A stretch of 64,000 nucleotides of DNA from Paenibacillus sp. L3-i20 (GTDB taxonomy: Bacteria > Bacillota > Bacilli > Paenibacillales > Paenibacillaceae): assembly GCF_022180385.2 (NCBI RefSeq), contig NZ_BQME02000001.1:946501-1010500 (forward strand), in the 5' to 3' direction. This document shows, piece by piece, positions 48,494 through 56,962 of the stretch. Both the position numbers and the translations under genes were made by a program. Numbering within the stretch: position 1 is the first letter of the stretch; each line of letters starts with the position of its first letter. The notes beneath the pieces are model-generated. The model was not told the origin of the DNA and made no database searches. It saw only the letters and a list, made by a program, of their open reading frames with translations.

Positions 48494-48967
48494 TTACAAT
48501 GTTTTTACAAAAGTAACTCTATCAAAAGAAGTTTCGAAATAGTCCTTTTCATAGTCAAGCATTTCAAATCCAATACTTCGATAAAACGTCAAAGTGTCCT
48601 CAGTCCCAGTATGACCGAGTGTATAGAGGATCACTGCATTTGCCCCAAACTCTTGTAACTTGTTGCAAATCGTATAAATCAATCGTTTACCTATGCCATG
48701 TCGCTGATAGCTGTTCGAAACAGCAACCCCGACTATTTCATAAAGTCCAACTTCTTCATTAAATAGAAAGCCGGCATGACCAGTCACTTCATTCGAATCA
48801 GTAGTAGCGACATAATAAGCACACCTACTGGCATCCTGCAAAAAGTTGCTCCAGCGTTGTGGATACCGGTCGACGACGAATGGCGGGAACTGTAGAGAAT
48901 ACCCCGACATAATCCCTGCAACGTATCTTTCATCCTCTTGCCTTAATAGGCGAATATTCAATCTCAT
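48494..48967 (-). CDS. GNAT-family N-acetyltransferase
   Basis: This 157-residue protein has the GNAT fold: beta-4 LYEIVGVAVSNSYQRHGIG with the acetyl-CoA-binding Q-R-H-G-I-G loop, then KRLIYTICNKLQEFG, and the late TEDTLTFYRSIGFEMLDYEKDY segment. The acceptor is unknown. It starts 13 nt after the DJ-1-like gene, so both are probably under the ZTP riboswitch. Confidence 0.87.
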   Translation of the reverse strand: MRLNIRLLRQEDERYVAGIMSGYSLQFPPFVVDRYPQRWSNFLQDASRCAYYVATTDSNEVTGHAGFLFNEEVGLYEIVGVAVSNSYQRHGIGKRLIYTICNKLQEFGANAVILYTLGHTGTEDTLTFYRSIGFEMLDYEKDYFETSFDRVTFVKTL

Positions 48968-48980
48968 TGCCTCCCTATTT

Positions 48981-49583
48981 CTAAGTTGCCTTGATCCAAT
49001 CGTATTCCATCAGACGAGTAGTCTGTAATGCTCTCTCTTCTCCAAGAAGTTTTCCAACTACATATAATGACATATCAATACCAGCAGACACTCCAGCCGA
49101 AAGAATGATTCGACCATTGTCGACATAACGAGCATCCTCAACTATAGTAGCTGTTTCTGGAATAATTGCTTTTAATTCATTAACCGCATTACGATTTGTC
49201 GTTAGCTGCAAACCATCCAATAAATTAGCGCTCGCTAAAATTAATGCACCCGTACAAACGGAAAGTAGCAGTTCCACATCCTTCGACACTTCGCGAATCC
49301 AATATAATATGATGTCATTGTTCATTTCAGTTCTTGCACCCCATCCGCCAGGAATGATCAAAATATCTGGTTTAGGACAGTTATGAATAGTGTAAGCGGG
49401 GTTAATACTCAAATTACCTAACGCTGTAATAGGCCGATCGTTCTCAGCCACTGTATACACATTGAAGTCTTGCCCTCTGTTGCTTCCTACCGTAAATACT
49501 TCGAATGGCCCTGCAAAATCCAATACCTCTACATTGTCAAAAATAAAAATGGCTACATTTCTTGCTTGCCCTGCCTGACTCAT
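48981..49583 (-). CDS. DJ-1/PfpI (class I GATase-like) family protein under a ZTP riboswitch
   Basis: This 200-residue protein has the DJ-1/PfpI fold: the opening VAIFIFDNVEVLDFAGPFEV, the acidic residue near 15, the nucleophile elbow Cys in LLSVCTGALILA, and SAGVSAGIDMSLYVV. This is the subgroup related to isonitrile hydratase and to the sensor half of GATase-AraC regulators, here without the HTH. GGGGG lies before the ATG. Activity is unknown: hydratase, deglycase or amidase are possible. The ZTP riboswitch upstream suggests a link to purine or one-carbon metabolism. Confidence 0.85.
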   Translation of the reverse strand: MSQAGQARNVAIFIFDNVEVLDFAGPFEVFTVGSNRGQDFNVYTVAENDRPITALGNLSINPAYTIHNCPKPDILIIPGGWGARTEMNNDIILYWIREVSKDVELLLSVCTGALILASANLLDGLQLTTNRNAVNELKAIIPETATIVEDARYVDNGRIILSAGVSAGIDMSLYVVGKLLGEERALQTTRLMEYDWIKAT

Positions 49584-49602
49584 TCCATCATCCCCCTGTA
49601 AA

Positions 49603-49711
49603 ACAAATAAAAGTATTCGGTCTTAGACCAAATACTTTGCCCAGGCGTACGGCTTATGAAATATGTGCTCCCTCGTGGTTCCTCCACGTTTACGCCAGTC
49701 ACACATACCAG
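49603..49711 (-). promoter_or_regulatory. ZTP (pfl) riboswitch with terminator
   Basis: On the minus strand the aptamer (49711 down to about 49637) shows the conserved parts of the ZTP/ZMP riboswitch in order: GTGTGACTGGCG, a GTGG..CCAC hairpin followed by GAGGGAGCAC, and CCGTACGCCTGGGCA at the 3' pseudoknot. A terminator stem follows (AGTATTTGGTC / GACCGAATACT, 49612-49636), then TTTTATTTG. Ligand binding normally disrupts the terminator and turns the downstream genes on when 10-formyl-tetrahydrofolate is short. It controls the DJ-1-like and GNAT genes. Confidence 0.9.
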
Positions 49712-49861
49712 ACTCTTATTAACCATTTATATCAGACTACTCTGATAATTTCAATGATTCCATGGTAACCTTTTTAAATCGAGCTTCATTACATTTCAAA
49801 AATCATACCCTCTTCTCAAAACTCATATATTAGTTGAAATTAATGGTGAGGAGTATGTGTA

Positions 49862-51040
49862 ATGGATAACCAACCAAAAATTCAAGGGACTTCTAATCAT
49901 GTTCCACAGCCCATTCGAAGTGACGGTGCAGGCGCACCTGATCTCGGACCTCGCGATATTATGCGAGATCTTGAAAACCCTGATATGCTGGTTCCGCCTA
50001 TTACAGATGCGGGTCTACTACCAAACTTGAAATTTTCATTTTCAGATACGACTATGACATTAAATCATGGAGGCTGGTCCCGAGAAATTACAGTGAGGGA
50101 GTTGCCTATCGCAACCACGCTGGCAGGTGTAAATATGTGCCTCACACCCGGCGGAGTACGTGAGCTCCATTGGCATCAACAAGCTGAATGGTCATTTATG
50201 TTATGGGGAAGGGCACGAATAACGTCAGTTGACCAAGATGGTCGAAATTTCATCGCAGACCTTGGTCCGGGCGATCTCTGGTACTTTCCTCCCGGTATTC
50301 CACATTCTATTCAGGGGCTGGAAGGGGGCTGCGAGTTTCTACTTGTTTTTGATGATGGTAACTTTTCGGACCTCAATACACTATCTATTTCCGACTGGTT
50401 TGCCCATACTCCCAAAGAAGTGCTATCAGCCAATTTCGGCGTACCAGATAGTGTATTTAACAACATCCCAAGGGAACAAGTTTATATTTTTCAAGATAAA
50501 GTACCTGGTTCGCTGGAGAGTCAGAAGATTAAATCTCCCTACGGGACTATTCCGCAAAGTTTCAAGTACGAGCTTCTAGCACAAACACCAATTAAAACAC
50601 CGGGTGGGAGCGTACGAATTGTGGACTCCACCAACTTTCCAGCCTCCAAAACGATTGCTGCTGCACTGGTCGAAGTCGAACCCGGAGCAATGAGAGAGCT
50701 TCATTGGCATCCTAATAATGACGAGTGGCAATATTACTTGACTGGACAAGGACGCATGACGGTATTTGCGGGCAATGGTACGGCTCGTACATTCAATTAC
50801 AGAGCAGGTGATGTGGGATATGTACCATTTGCTACTGGACACTATATTCAAAATACGGGTAACCAAACGTTGAGATTTTTGGAGATGTTCAAAAGCGACA
50901 GATTTGTTGATGTGTCTTTAAACCAATGGATGGCGCTCACACCACGTGAACTAATAGAAGATAATTTACACGTCGGAGCAGAATTGCTGGATGTTTTACG
51001 TAAGGAGAAATGGCCTGTCGTCAAATATCCAGAGTTTTAA
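49862..51040 (+). CDS. oxdC: Oxalate decarboxylase-family bicupin
   Basis: This 392-residue protein has two cupin domains, each with a Mn site: His103, His105, Glu109, His148 in the first ([17 protein letters not shown]) and the [11 protein letters not shown] / FATGHYIQN set in the second. It should turn oxalate into formate and CO2. The lid over the first site, SENST in Bacillus subtilis OxdC with catalytic Glu162, reads S-D-L-N-T here (169-173), so Asp replaces the proton-donor Glu. The loop then returns to the family ([16 protein letters not shown]). GGTGAGGAG precedes the ATG. There is no signal peptide. It is a single gene. Confidence 0.92.
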   Translation: MDNQPKIQGTSNHVPQPIRSDGAGAPDLGPRDIMRDLENPDMLVPPITDAGLLPNLKFSFSDTTMTLNHGGWSREITVRELPIATTLAGVNMCLTPGGVRELHWHQQAEWSFMLWGRARITSVDQDGRNFIADLGPGDLWYFPPGIPHSIQGLEGGCEFLLVFDDGNFSDLNTLSISDWFAHTPKEVLSANFGVPDSVFNNIPREQVYIFQDKVPGSLESQKIKSPYGTIPQSFKYELLAQTPIKTPGGSVRIVDSTNFPASKTIAAALVEVEPGAMRELHWHPNNDEWQYYLTGQGRMTVFAGNGTARTFNYRAGDVGYVPFATGHYIQNTGNQTLRFLEMFKSDRFVDVSLNQWMALTPRELIEDNLHVGAELLDVLRKEKWPVVKYPEF

Positions 51041-51147
51041 CGTTTGATTATAATGGCAGTTGGTGTGAGTAGTTTGACGATGGATAAACGATCCTCTACT
51101 AGAGCATATTATTCATGTCACAACTACATATAACTGGAGGTACTTCC

Positions 51148-51312
51148 ATGGGAACTAATATTTTTGATGCGGATCAAAATGATTTCCACACCGACGAAAA
51201 CACCAATAACAATGAGGTTCTTCAACAACAAGCGGAACAGAATAATACCAAAGTCATTCCGCAACACACTGAGGATACACACCAACAAGAAATTGTTGAA
51301 GAACAGAAGTAA
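51148..51312 (+). CDS. Small hydrophilic protein, unknown
   Basis: This 54-residue protein is rich in Gln, Asn, Glu, Asp and Thr (NTNNNEVLQQQAEQNNTK), lacks hydrophobic segments and is probably disordered. ATG at 51148 follows ACTGGAGG at the right distance; a frame from 51115 has no site. It is followed by a terminator. Such small acidic proteins occur among spore and dormancy genes, but I cannot assign it. Confidence 0.55.
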   Translation: MGTNIFDADQNDFHTDENTNNNEVLQQQAEQNNTKVIPQHTEDTHQQEIVEEQK

Positions 51313-51390
51313 CGTAGGATTCCTGTTACACGAAGCTAATGATTATCCTATCCCTTGCCAATGAAACTTTGAAAAGGGAAAGATATGAGG

Positions 51391-51422
51391 GCCTTTTCTG
51401 CGAAAGCAGTGAAGGCTTTTTT
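51391..51422 (+). terminator. Terminator after the small hydrophilic gene
   Basis: The stem GCCTTTTCTGC / GCAGTGAAGGC with a GAAA tetraloop is followed by seven T. It is a near twin of the terminator at 45941. Confidence 0.85.
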
Positions 51423-51708
51423 GATAGTAATGCTATACATTTTGCCCTTAAACATTCCCGTTTGTTTGAAAAAAATCTCATTTGGAGCATCTTCAGTTAA
51501 CGGTTGCCCTTCTGCTTTTTCAAAGCACATTAGCTAACGAACTCAGCAACTCTTATTTGATTCATATGTGATGGGTTTGAATTTTAACGAATTCCAGATT
51601 CCCTATTTCGAGAAAATCAGCTTGATTACTGTTGTTTATGAGGAAATAACGCCATTTGAGTTCGTTAGAAGAAATAAACCGCGGAATCTTTATTAATAAG
51701 CACTTTAC

Positions 51709-51768
51709 GGTTCGTTAGACAGTCCGTTAGACGGTTCGTTAGACGGTTCGTTAGACGGTTCGTTAGGC
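51709..51768. repeat. Five tandem 12-nt repeats (GGTTCGTTAGAC)
   Basis: The unit GGTTCGTTAGAC is repeated five times in exact 12-nt register, with two changes in unit 2 and one in unit 5. Further copies of the core lie nearby: GAGTTCGTTAG at 51658-51668 and its inverse CTAACGAACTC at 51534-51544. This falls in the 51423-51895 gap, where I find no gene. A structured RNA, a protein-binding array or simple slippage are all possible. Confidence 0.85.
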
Positions 51769-51895
51769 ATAACAACAATCCGCCCCTACCTCCTCCAAAT
51801 AATTAAACCCGGTTCATCACCGGGTATAAAAAGCCACAAAGTTAACCCAAAATACTTGGTCTAGGAGTAAATATCGCTCATTGGCAAGTTTTTTA

Positions 51896-52363
51896 CTATT
51901 GCTGCGGCAGTGTTAAGAAATACTGATAATATTCATCGTCCTTAACATATCCAAGTCCTTCATACAATGACTGCGCCTTTATGTTTTCTGGGGCCGTCGA
52001 TAGTGCAATTCCTTTTGCTTTTGTTTGCAGGGCAAACGTTTTTACTTCCTCCAACAATTTTCTAGCAACTCCATGCTTACGGTACTCCTCACTAACATAA
52101 AGATCATTAAGCACCCATGACCTTTTCATAGAAATAGATGAAAACGTCGGGTACAACTGGGCGAAGCCAATTGCCTGATCCGTTGTATGATGTCTAGCGA
52201 TATATATGATAGATTCAGCATGGTCAAACCTTTCAAACAGAAACTGTTTGGCTCCCTCCTGATTAGAAGATTGCCCATAAAAAACACGATACAAGTCAAA
52301 TAAAGGTGCTAAGTCATTTAGATCATTAATAGTTGCTTGCGACACTGAAAACTCGATTGTCAT
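51896..52363 (-). CDS. GNAT-family N-acetyltransferase
   Basis: This 155-residue acetyltransferase has WVLNDLYVSEEYRKHGVARK (acetyl-CoA loop R-K-H-G-V-A-R), LLEEVKTFALQTKAKGIAL, and the end segment PENIKAQSLYEGLGYVKDDE typical of GNATs (Ala-x-x-Leu-Tyr-x-x-x-Gly-Tyr). Substrate unknown. GAAAGGAG precedes the ATG. It is a single gene. Confidence 0.88.
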   Translation of the reverse strand: MTIEFSVSQATINDLNDLAPLFDLYRVFYGQSSNQEGAKQFLFERFDHAESIIYIARHHTTDQAIGFAQLYPTFSSISMKRSWVLNDLYVSEEYRKHGVARKLLEEVKTFALQTKAKGIALSTAPENIKAQSLYEGLGYVKDDEYYQYFLTLPQQ

Positions 52364-52553
52364 TTGTTCATTTCTCCTTTCACTGATTACACTATTATTT
52401 TACAAACACAGTTCTAATTACAAGTAATATTTCCCCAAATAATTCTATCGTAACTTCCATGGTGTTCGCCGAAATAATGCTTTCGCAACTCACATTGTGT
52501 TCGCCAATATAGAGGGTTAATGGCATTCGTCCTAAACTGTTATCATCCTCCCT

Positions 52554-53201
52554 CTAGTTGCTAAGCTTACCTGAATACATGCCATTATCATCCGAAGTAA
52601 TCTCAATTCTACTGTTGCCTAGCTTTGTTTTATTTTTGTAAGCAGTTATTTCAAGCTCACTCTTAATTGCTGCTGCTTGTGACGCACTGCCTTCTGCTAA
52701 GGGGGACCAGTAAATCGTATCGCCAGATTTAACGGTCACTTCCTTTCCCAATACTATTATTTTGGAGTCACTATGATTCCAATTCAACAGCTGCCCATCC
52801 GATGCTTGCAATTCGATCAGATCTGCACCTTCAGCAGCAATTGTTATAGGAAAACCCGGCGCATTGCTCATAATCATCGAATATTGACCAAGTGGAAATT
52901 CGATATCAGGATTTACCTGTAATGTTGTACCGTCTGCCGCGTACGCAGTAATTGCAAACCCACTAAACAATGTAATTGTATTAGTTGTTTTTGTATGTTG
53001 GAGAGCAAGCGTCCCACCTAGAGCAAGTAGGCTTATCATCAGGCAAGAAACGGTGATCATAGTCAATTTTCTATGAAATATGGAAACCGTAGACTGTTTT
53101 TCAGCGGTACTTCTATGAGGAATACTGATTAATGTTTGCTTGAGCTCGCTACTCACGTTTATTTCGTTCATATCATTTCTATAATTTTGATCTATTGTCA
53201 T
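52554..53201 (-). CDS. Membrane-anchored anti-sigma-like protein, partner of the ECF sigma factor
   Basis: This 215-residue protein has a cytosolic N-terminus of about 48 residues, one membrane helix (MITVSCLMISLLALGGTLAL) and an extracytoplasmic beta-rich domain. Gene order (just after an ECF sigma gene, overlapping it) and layout fit an anti-sigma factor or a sensor that holds the sigma factor. No zinc-binding HxxxCxxC motif is visible. ATG at 53201 has GGAGG; the TTG at 53207 is too close. The outer domain (VNPDIEFPLGQYSMIMSN...) is not a family I know. Confidence 0.7.
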   Translation of the reverse strand: MTIDQNYRNDMNEINVSSELKQTLISIPHRSTAEKQSTVSIFHRKLTMITVSCLMISLLALGGTLALQHTKTTNTITLFSGFAITAYAADGTTLQVNPDIEFPLGQYSMIMSNAPGFPITIAAEGADLIELQASDGQLLNWNHSDSKIIVLGKEVTVKSGDTIYWSPLAEGSASQAAAIKSELEITAYKNKTKLGNSRIEITSDDNGMYSGKLSN

Positions 53202-53682
53202 TAGCAAATCCTCCTGTTATTTTTGCTCTGAGAAGCTCTTTCGCTCGTTTCAACTGCGTCCGAATTGTGCTCTCCTTTACCTTCAAGAGCTCCGCAATTT
53301 CTAACGTTTTGTAACCTTCATAGTAATGAAGATGGATGACCACCCTATACTTCCGAGGGAGCGTAAGAACAACGGGCAAAACCTCCATATTTTCTATAAA
53401 ATAATTGGGTAGAGGCACTTCCTCAACAAGTGAGAACCATTTTTTCCATGGACTTCTAATTACATCCCTGCATGTAGTTATCGTTACCCGGATAATCCAC
53501 GCTTTCTCATGTTCCTTATCGTTAAAGGGGCGTTGATAATTAAAGAGCTTAATAAAAACTTCCTGACATACATCCTGTGCATCCGCAAAATTCCCAACAT
53601 GCGCTAGTGCCAAGCGAAGAACTATATCGGCGTATTTGTTTACCAGAAGTACTGAATCTTCTTTCCTATCCCACTCACTCAT
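53179..53682 (-). CDS. ECF-type RNA polymerase sigma factor
   Basis: This 167-residue sigma-70 family factor has region 2 (LALAHVGNFADAQDVCQEVFIKLF with the DAQDVxQEVF core) and region 4 (LPRKYRVVIHLHYYEGYKTL, then EIAELLKVKESTIRTQLKRA). It directs polymerase to an unknown stress regulon. ATG at 53682 follows GAAGGAGGGGAG; the longer frame to 53715 reads through the ribosome site. It overlaps the anti-sigma-like gene by 23 nt, so the two are coupled. Confidence 0.93.
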   Translation of the reverse strand: MSEWDRKEDSVLLVNKYADIVLRLALAHVGNFADAQDVCQEVFIKLFNYQRPFNDKEHEKAWIIRVTITTCRDVIRSPWKKWFSLVEEVPLPNYFIENMEVLPVVLTLPRKYRVVIHLHYYEGYKTLEIAELLKVKESTIRTQLKRAKELLRAKITGGFANDNRSKL

Positions 53683-53831
53683 TCTCAATTTCTCCCCTCC
53701 TTCTACCCAGAACACGTTTATCCTTTGAAAAATGTTTCATTTCTTTGATATACAACAAAATAAACGGCTGCCGAAGCAACCGTCATTCTCCTAATCCATT
53801 CATCTCTTGAAAAAAGATTAAACCTATCCTG

Positions 53832-54086
53832 CTACTTATTAATTTCTCCATTTCCTTTTGTTCGTTTAAATTTCGAGTATCTATGGATAGCTACTGGTAA
53901 GTTAATAATTCCTGTAAGAAAAGTTATGCAGTGTGGAAGTAGGTCAATAAATGTAGGGGGTGTATATCCATTACCAACTGGTCCAGTTTTGGGCTGCTTG
54001 GCATCCCATAAGCCATACCAAAGTGTAAGTATAGACATAACAATAATAAATATAGCTAACACGATGTGTAGAACATACCTGTTCAT
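53832..54086 (-). CDS. Small membrane protein, unknown
   Basis: This 84-residue protein has a first hydrophobic helix (VLHIVLAIFIIVMSILTLWYG), a loop with Pro and Gly (KTGPVGNGYTPPTFID) and a second, weaker helix (LPHCITFLTGIINLPVAI) with a basic tail (RYSKFKRTKG). GGAGGGA precedes the ATG. No family recognised. Confidence 0.65.
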   Translation of the reverse strand: MNRYVLHIVLAIFIIVMSILTLWYGLWDAKQPKTGPVGNGYTPPTFIDLLPHCITFLTGIINLPVAIHRYSKFKRTKGNGEINK

Positions 54087-54284
54087 CGATATCCCTCCAT
54101 TTCGAAATGACTAGCACAAAATAGTCGAATGCTTCGTTTCCTCTACTCTCCTAAAAGTAAATGCTTTCAGAGTTGAGAAAACGAGCAACATGGGCCATTA
54201 TCGCTACGTGCTGCTCTTTTTATCGTATCTGGTTGAACAACACAATTCAACAATGAAATGAAAAAATTACCCTTAAACAACATA

Positions 54285-54330
54285 TTGACGAATAAGTAAT
54301 TAGTGTATATATTATGCATATACATTAATT
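54285..54330 (+). promoter_or_regulatory. Promoter with a large palindrome, upstream of the M13 peptidase gene
   Basis: TTGACG (54285-54290) and TATATT (54308-54313) are 17 nt apart. AATTAGTGTATAT-N7-ATATACATTAATT (54298-54330) is a 13-bp inverted repeat with one mismatch that covers the -10, the expected place for a repressor. The untranslated leader to the ATG at 54430 would be about 110 nt and has another short inverted repeat (CTGTATT / AATACAG). The rest of 54087-54284 shows nothing. Confidence 0.6.
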
Positions 54331-54429
54331 ACTGTATTCACTATAGTTATTAATGTAATACAGGATATGAATGAAATAGGCCATTTGTAGATTTTCGGTA
54401 CTAAAAATAAACCACGAAGGAGTCCAAAG

Positions 54430-56787
54430 ATGAAAAAGAAATTATTATCCTTACCCGTAGCAATAGCTATGGCACTATACGTAAGCGCATCGGCTTATGC
54501 TGATACAGCACCGCCTGCGCCAGCAACACGAGGAGACATCGTTAGCACCTTGTTGAACGCAGCAGATGCTTATAACGCTAATCTTCACAAAGGAACGATT
54601 ATTCAAGGTTATGAAAACGGAGATTTAAGAGAAAATGAACCTGTTAAAAAAATTGAAGCTTTAGTTATGCTGAGCAGAGCATTTGGCGAGCTGCCCGAGC
54701 CAGTAGGGAACGACTTGCGGGTTGGAACGTTTGACGTGGCGTTTACCGAAATACCTACTTGGGCTAAAAAAGATATCAATAAACTGTTGAAAGCAGGTGT
54801 GCTGACGGGTAAGGGTGAAGGCACATTAGGTGTTAACGACACGATTACGATATCGGAGTTACAGACGTTTATATCCAGAGTATGGGCGCTCGAAGGCTCT
54901 CATTTAAACGATGACTTTTATGAAGCAATCAATAAGAAGTGGCTACAAAAATCAACCATCCCCGCAGGGGAGCTTTGGGACGGAAGCTTCCCAGAACTAA
55001 GTAAGCAAAATAATAATAAAATAGCTGTAATCGTAGAAGAACTAACAAAAAAACAATTCGCTTCAGGAACAAAAGAGCGTAAACTTGCCGATTTTTATGT
55101 AACGGCACTCAATAGCGAACAACGAAACAAACAAGGGATTGAACCCATCAAGAAATATATAGCTGCGATTGACAGGGCCAAAACTCTCGACGAGCTTGTC
55201 CAAGCAGACCTTACCATGGAAAAGGAAATAGCTCTAAGTACACTGTTCCGAATTTCGATTACAAGTGACCCCAAGAACAGTAAGGAAAATGTCCTGTATT
55301 ACATGGGACTTACAACAGGCTTGGATAAAAGCAGCTATGTGACCGGGGATGCAAAAGCAAAGAAATTATACATCGAACAGGTAGCCAACTATCTCGTACT
55401 GACGGGTGAGAAGGAGTCCGCAGCAAAAGCTCGCGCCGAACAGGTTTATGAAATGGAAAAAAGCTTGGCTGCTGTTTCGCTTGAGGGCCATGAACGGCTT
55501 GATATTAATAAATACTACAATCCGTATACGATTGCACAATTTGATGACATGCATAAAGAAGTCGATATGAAACAGATTTTGAAATCAATGAAAGTTAATC
55601 AAGTCGATAAAGTGATTGTATACGATTTGAAACTTGCGCAAAAAGGCGCAGAGCTCATGACAGAATCTAATCTGGATGTACTTAAAGCCTATACTAAAGC
55701 ACGACTGCTTGCGGAAACAGGCTCGCTGTTGTCGGATGAAATTAGGAATGTCTCAAACGATTTTTACGCAGCCTTATACGGCGTTGTCGGAACGAAAACG
55801 GATAAAGAAAATGCCATAAATGCTACAAAAGGTACGATGTTCGCATATTTGGATCAAATGTATGCGGAGAAACATTTCTCCGCCGTAGCCAAAAAAGATG
55901 TGGAGCAGATGGCAAAGAAAATAATAGCCACCTATGAAAAAAGGATCAACCAGCTTGATTGGCTGTCCGAAGCGACCAAGGCAAAAGCAATCAAAAAGCT
56001 TGAGACAATGACTGTAAAAGTTGGATATCCGGATAAGTGGGATACGACGCTGGATCAAGTAGAGGTAAAGTCATACAACGAAGGCGGCTCGTTGTTCTCG
56101 AATACTTTTGCAGTTAACTCCGCTTATGTTGATGTGTTTAAATCTAGTATTGGAAAACCAGTCAATAAGGGGATGTGGATAGCTAGCGTCTATAGCGTTA
56201 ATGCTTACTACAGCCCATTCAATAACGAAATAACATTCCCAGCTGGTATTCTTCAATCACCTTTTTATGACATCAATGCCAAGCCTGAACAAAATCTTGG
56301 AGCAATTGGCGTTGTAATTGGTCATGAAATCAGCCATGCATTCGATAACAATGGATCGGCATACGACGAACATGGCAATGCGAAGAACTGGTGGACAGAA
56401 GAAGACTTTAAGAAGTTTAAAGAGAAATGCCAAGAACTAATTGCATTCTATGATGGGATTGAGGTCGCCCCAGGTGCCATAAACAACGGTTTGCTCACGT
56501 TAGGTGAAAATGTGGCGGATTTAGCCGGTATGGCTGTTGCACTGCAAGTTGCTTCCGAAACGGACAATCCGGATTACAGAGCGTTTTTCGAAAGCAACGC
56601 AGAAATTTGGACCTACACATCAACAAAAGAATTTGCGGCTTCTCTTAGCAAAGAAGATACTCATTCCGCTAATAAAGTTCGGGTAAACCGAACAATTGTG
56701 AACTTCGAACAATTTTATGAAGCTTATGGCATAAACCATGGGGATGGCATGTATGTAGCACCCGAGGACCGTGTTTCGATCTGGTAA
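54430..56787 (+). CDS. Secreted M13-family zinc metallopeptidase with N-terminal SLH region
   Basis: This 785-residue protein has a signal peptide (LLSLPVAIAMALYVSASAYA), an SLH-like region (about 30-150: FDVAFTEIPTWAKKDINKLLKAG, cited as family pattern) and an M13 (neprilysin/PepO-type) domain starting DDFYEAINKKWLQKSTIPAG. The zinc site is His-Glu-x-x-His in VIGHEISHAFDNNG (about residue 630), with the third ligand Glu in LGENVADLAG. VNAYYSPFNNEITFPAGILQ is the substrate-binding NAYY motif. It should degrade peptides at the cell surface. CGAAGGAG precedes the ATG, and a terminator follows. Confidence 0.93.
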   Translation: MKKKLLSLPVAIAMALYVSASAYADTAPPAPATRGDIVSTLLNAADAYNANLHKGTIIQGYENGDLRENEPVKKIEALVMLSRAFGELPEPVGNDLRVGTFDVAFTEIPTWAKKDINKLLKAGVLTGKGEGTLGVNDTITISELQTFISRVWALEGSHLNDDFYEAINKKWLQKSTIPAGELWDGSFPELSKQNNNKIAVIVEELTKKQFASGTKERKLADFYVTALNSEQRNKQGIEPIKKYIAAIDRAKTLDELVQADLTMEKEIALSTLFRISITSDPKNSKENVLYYMGLTTGLDKSSYVTGDAKAKKLYIEQVANYLVLTGEKESAAKARAEQVYEMEKSLAAVSLEGHERLDINKYYNPYTIAQFDDMHKEVDMKQILKSMKVNQVDKVIVYDLKLAQKGAELMTESNLDVLKAYTKARLLAETGSLLSDEIRNVSNDFYAALYGVVGTKTDKENAINATKGTMFAYLDQMYAEKHFSAVAKKDVEQMAKKIIATYEKRINQLDWLSEATKAKAIKKLETMTVKVGYPDKWDTTLDQVEVKSYNEGGSLFSNTFAVNSAYVDVFKSSIGKPVNKGMWIASVYSVNAYYSPFNNEITFPAGILQSPFYDINAKPEQNLGAIGVVIGHEISHAFDNNGSAYDEHGNAKNWWTEEDFKKFKEKCQELIAFYDGIEVAPGAINNGLLTLGENVADLAGMAVALQVASETDNPDYRAFFESNAEIWTYTSTKEFAASLSKEDTHSANKVRVNRTIVNFEQFYEAYGINHGDGMYVAPEDRVSIW

Positions 56788-56812
56788 AACAAATAATCGT
56801 TAAGTAGTGGGG

Positions 56813-56850
56813 GCTGTCTCAAAGGTTATAGACCTAAGGGACAGCTTTTT
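56813..56850 (+). terminator. Terminator of the M13 peptidase gene
   Basis: The stem GCTGTCTC / GGGACAGC with AGG/CCT inside is followed by five T and GTGTG. It lies 26 nt after the stop. Confidence 0.85.
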
Positions 56851-56962
56851 GTGTGAAGATCAAAAAGAAACCGGGCTAGACAGTTATCACCTCAAGGTGC
56901 TCGCCAAGGTCATTATGTACGCTTACACACAGTGGATTTATTTTTAGAAATGAAGGATGTTC

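Noticed and set aside
48303..48494. 63-codon frame after the GNAT gene
   Set aside because: It lies across the terminator of the DJ-1/GNAT pair, has no ribosome site and shows no family pattern.
51348..51530. 60-codon minus-strand frame
   Set aside because: It runs through the terminator hairpin at 51391 and has no ribosome site.
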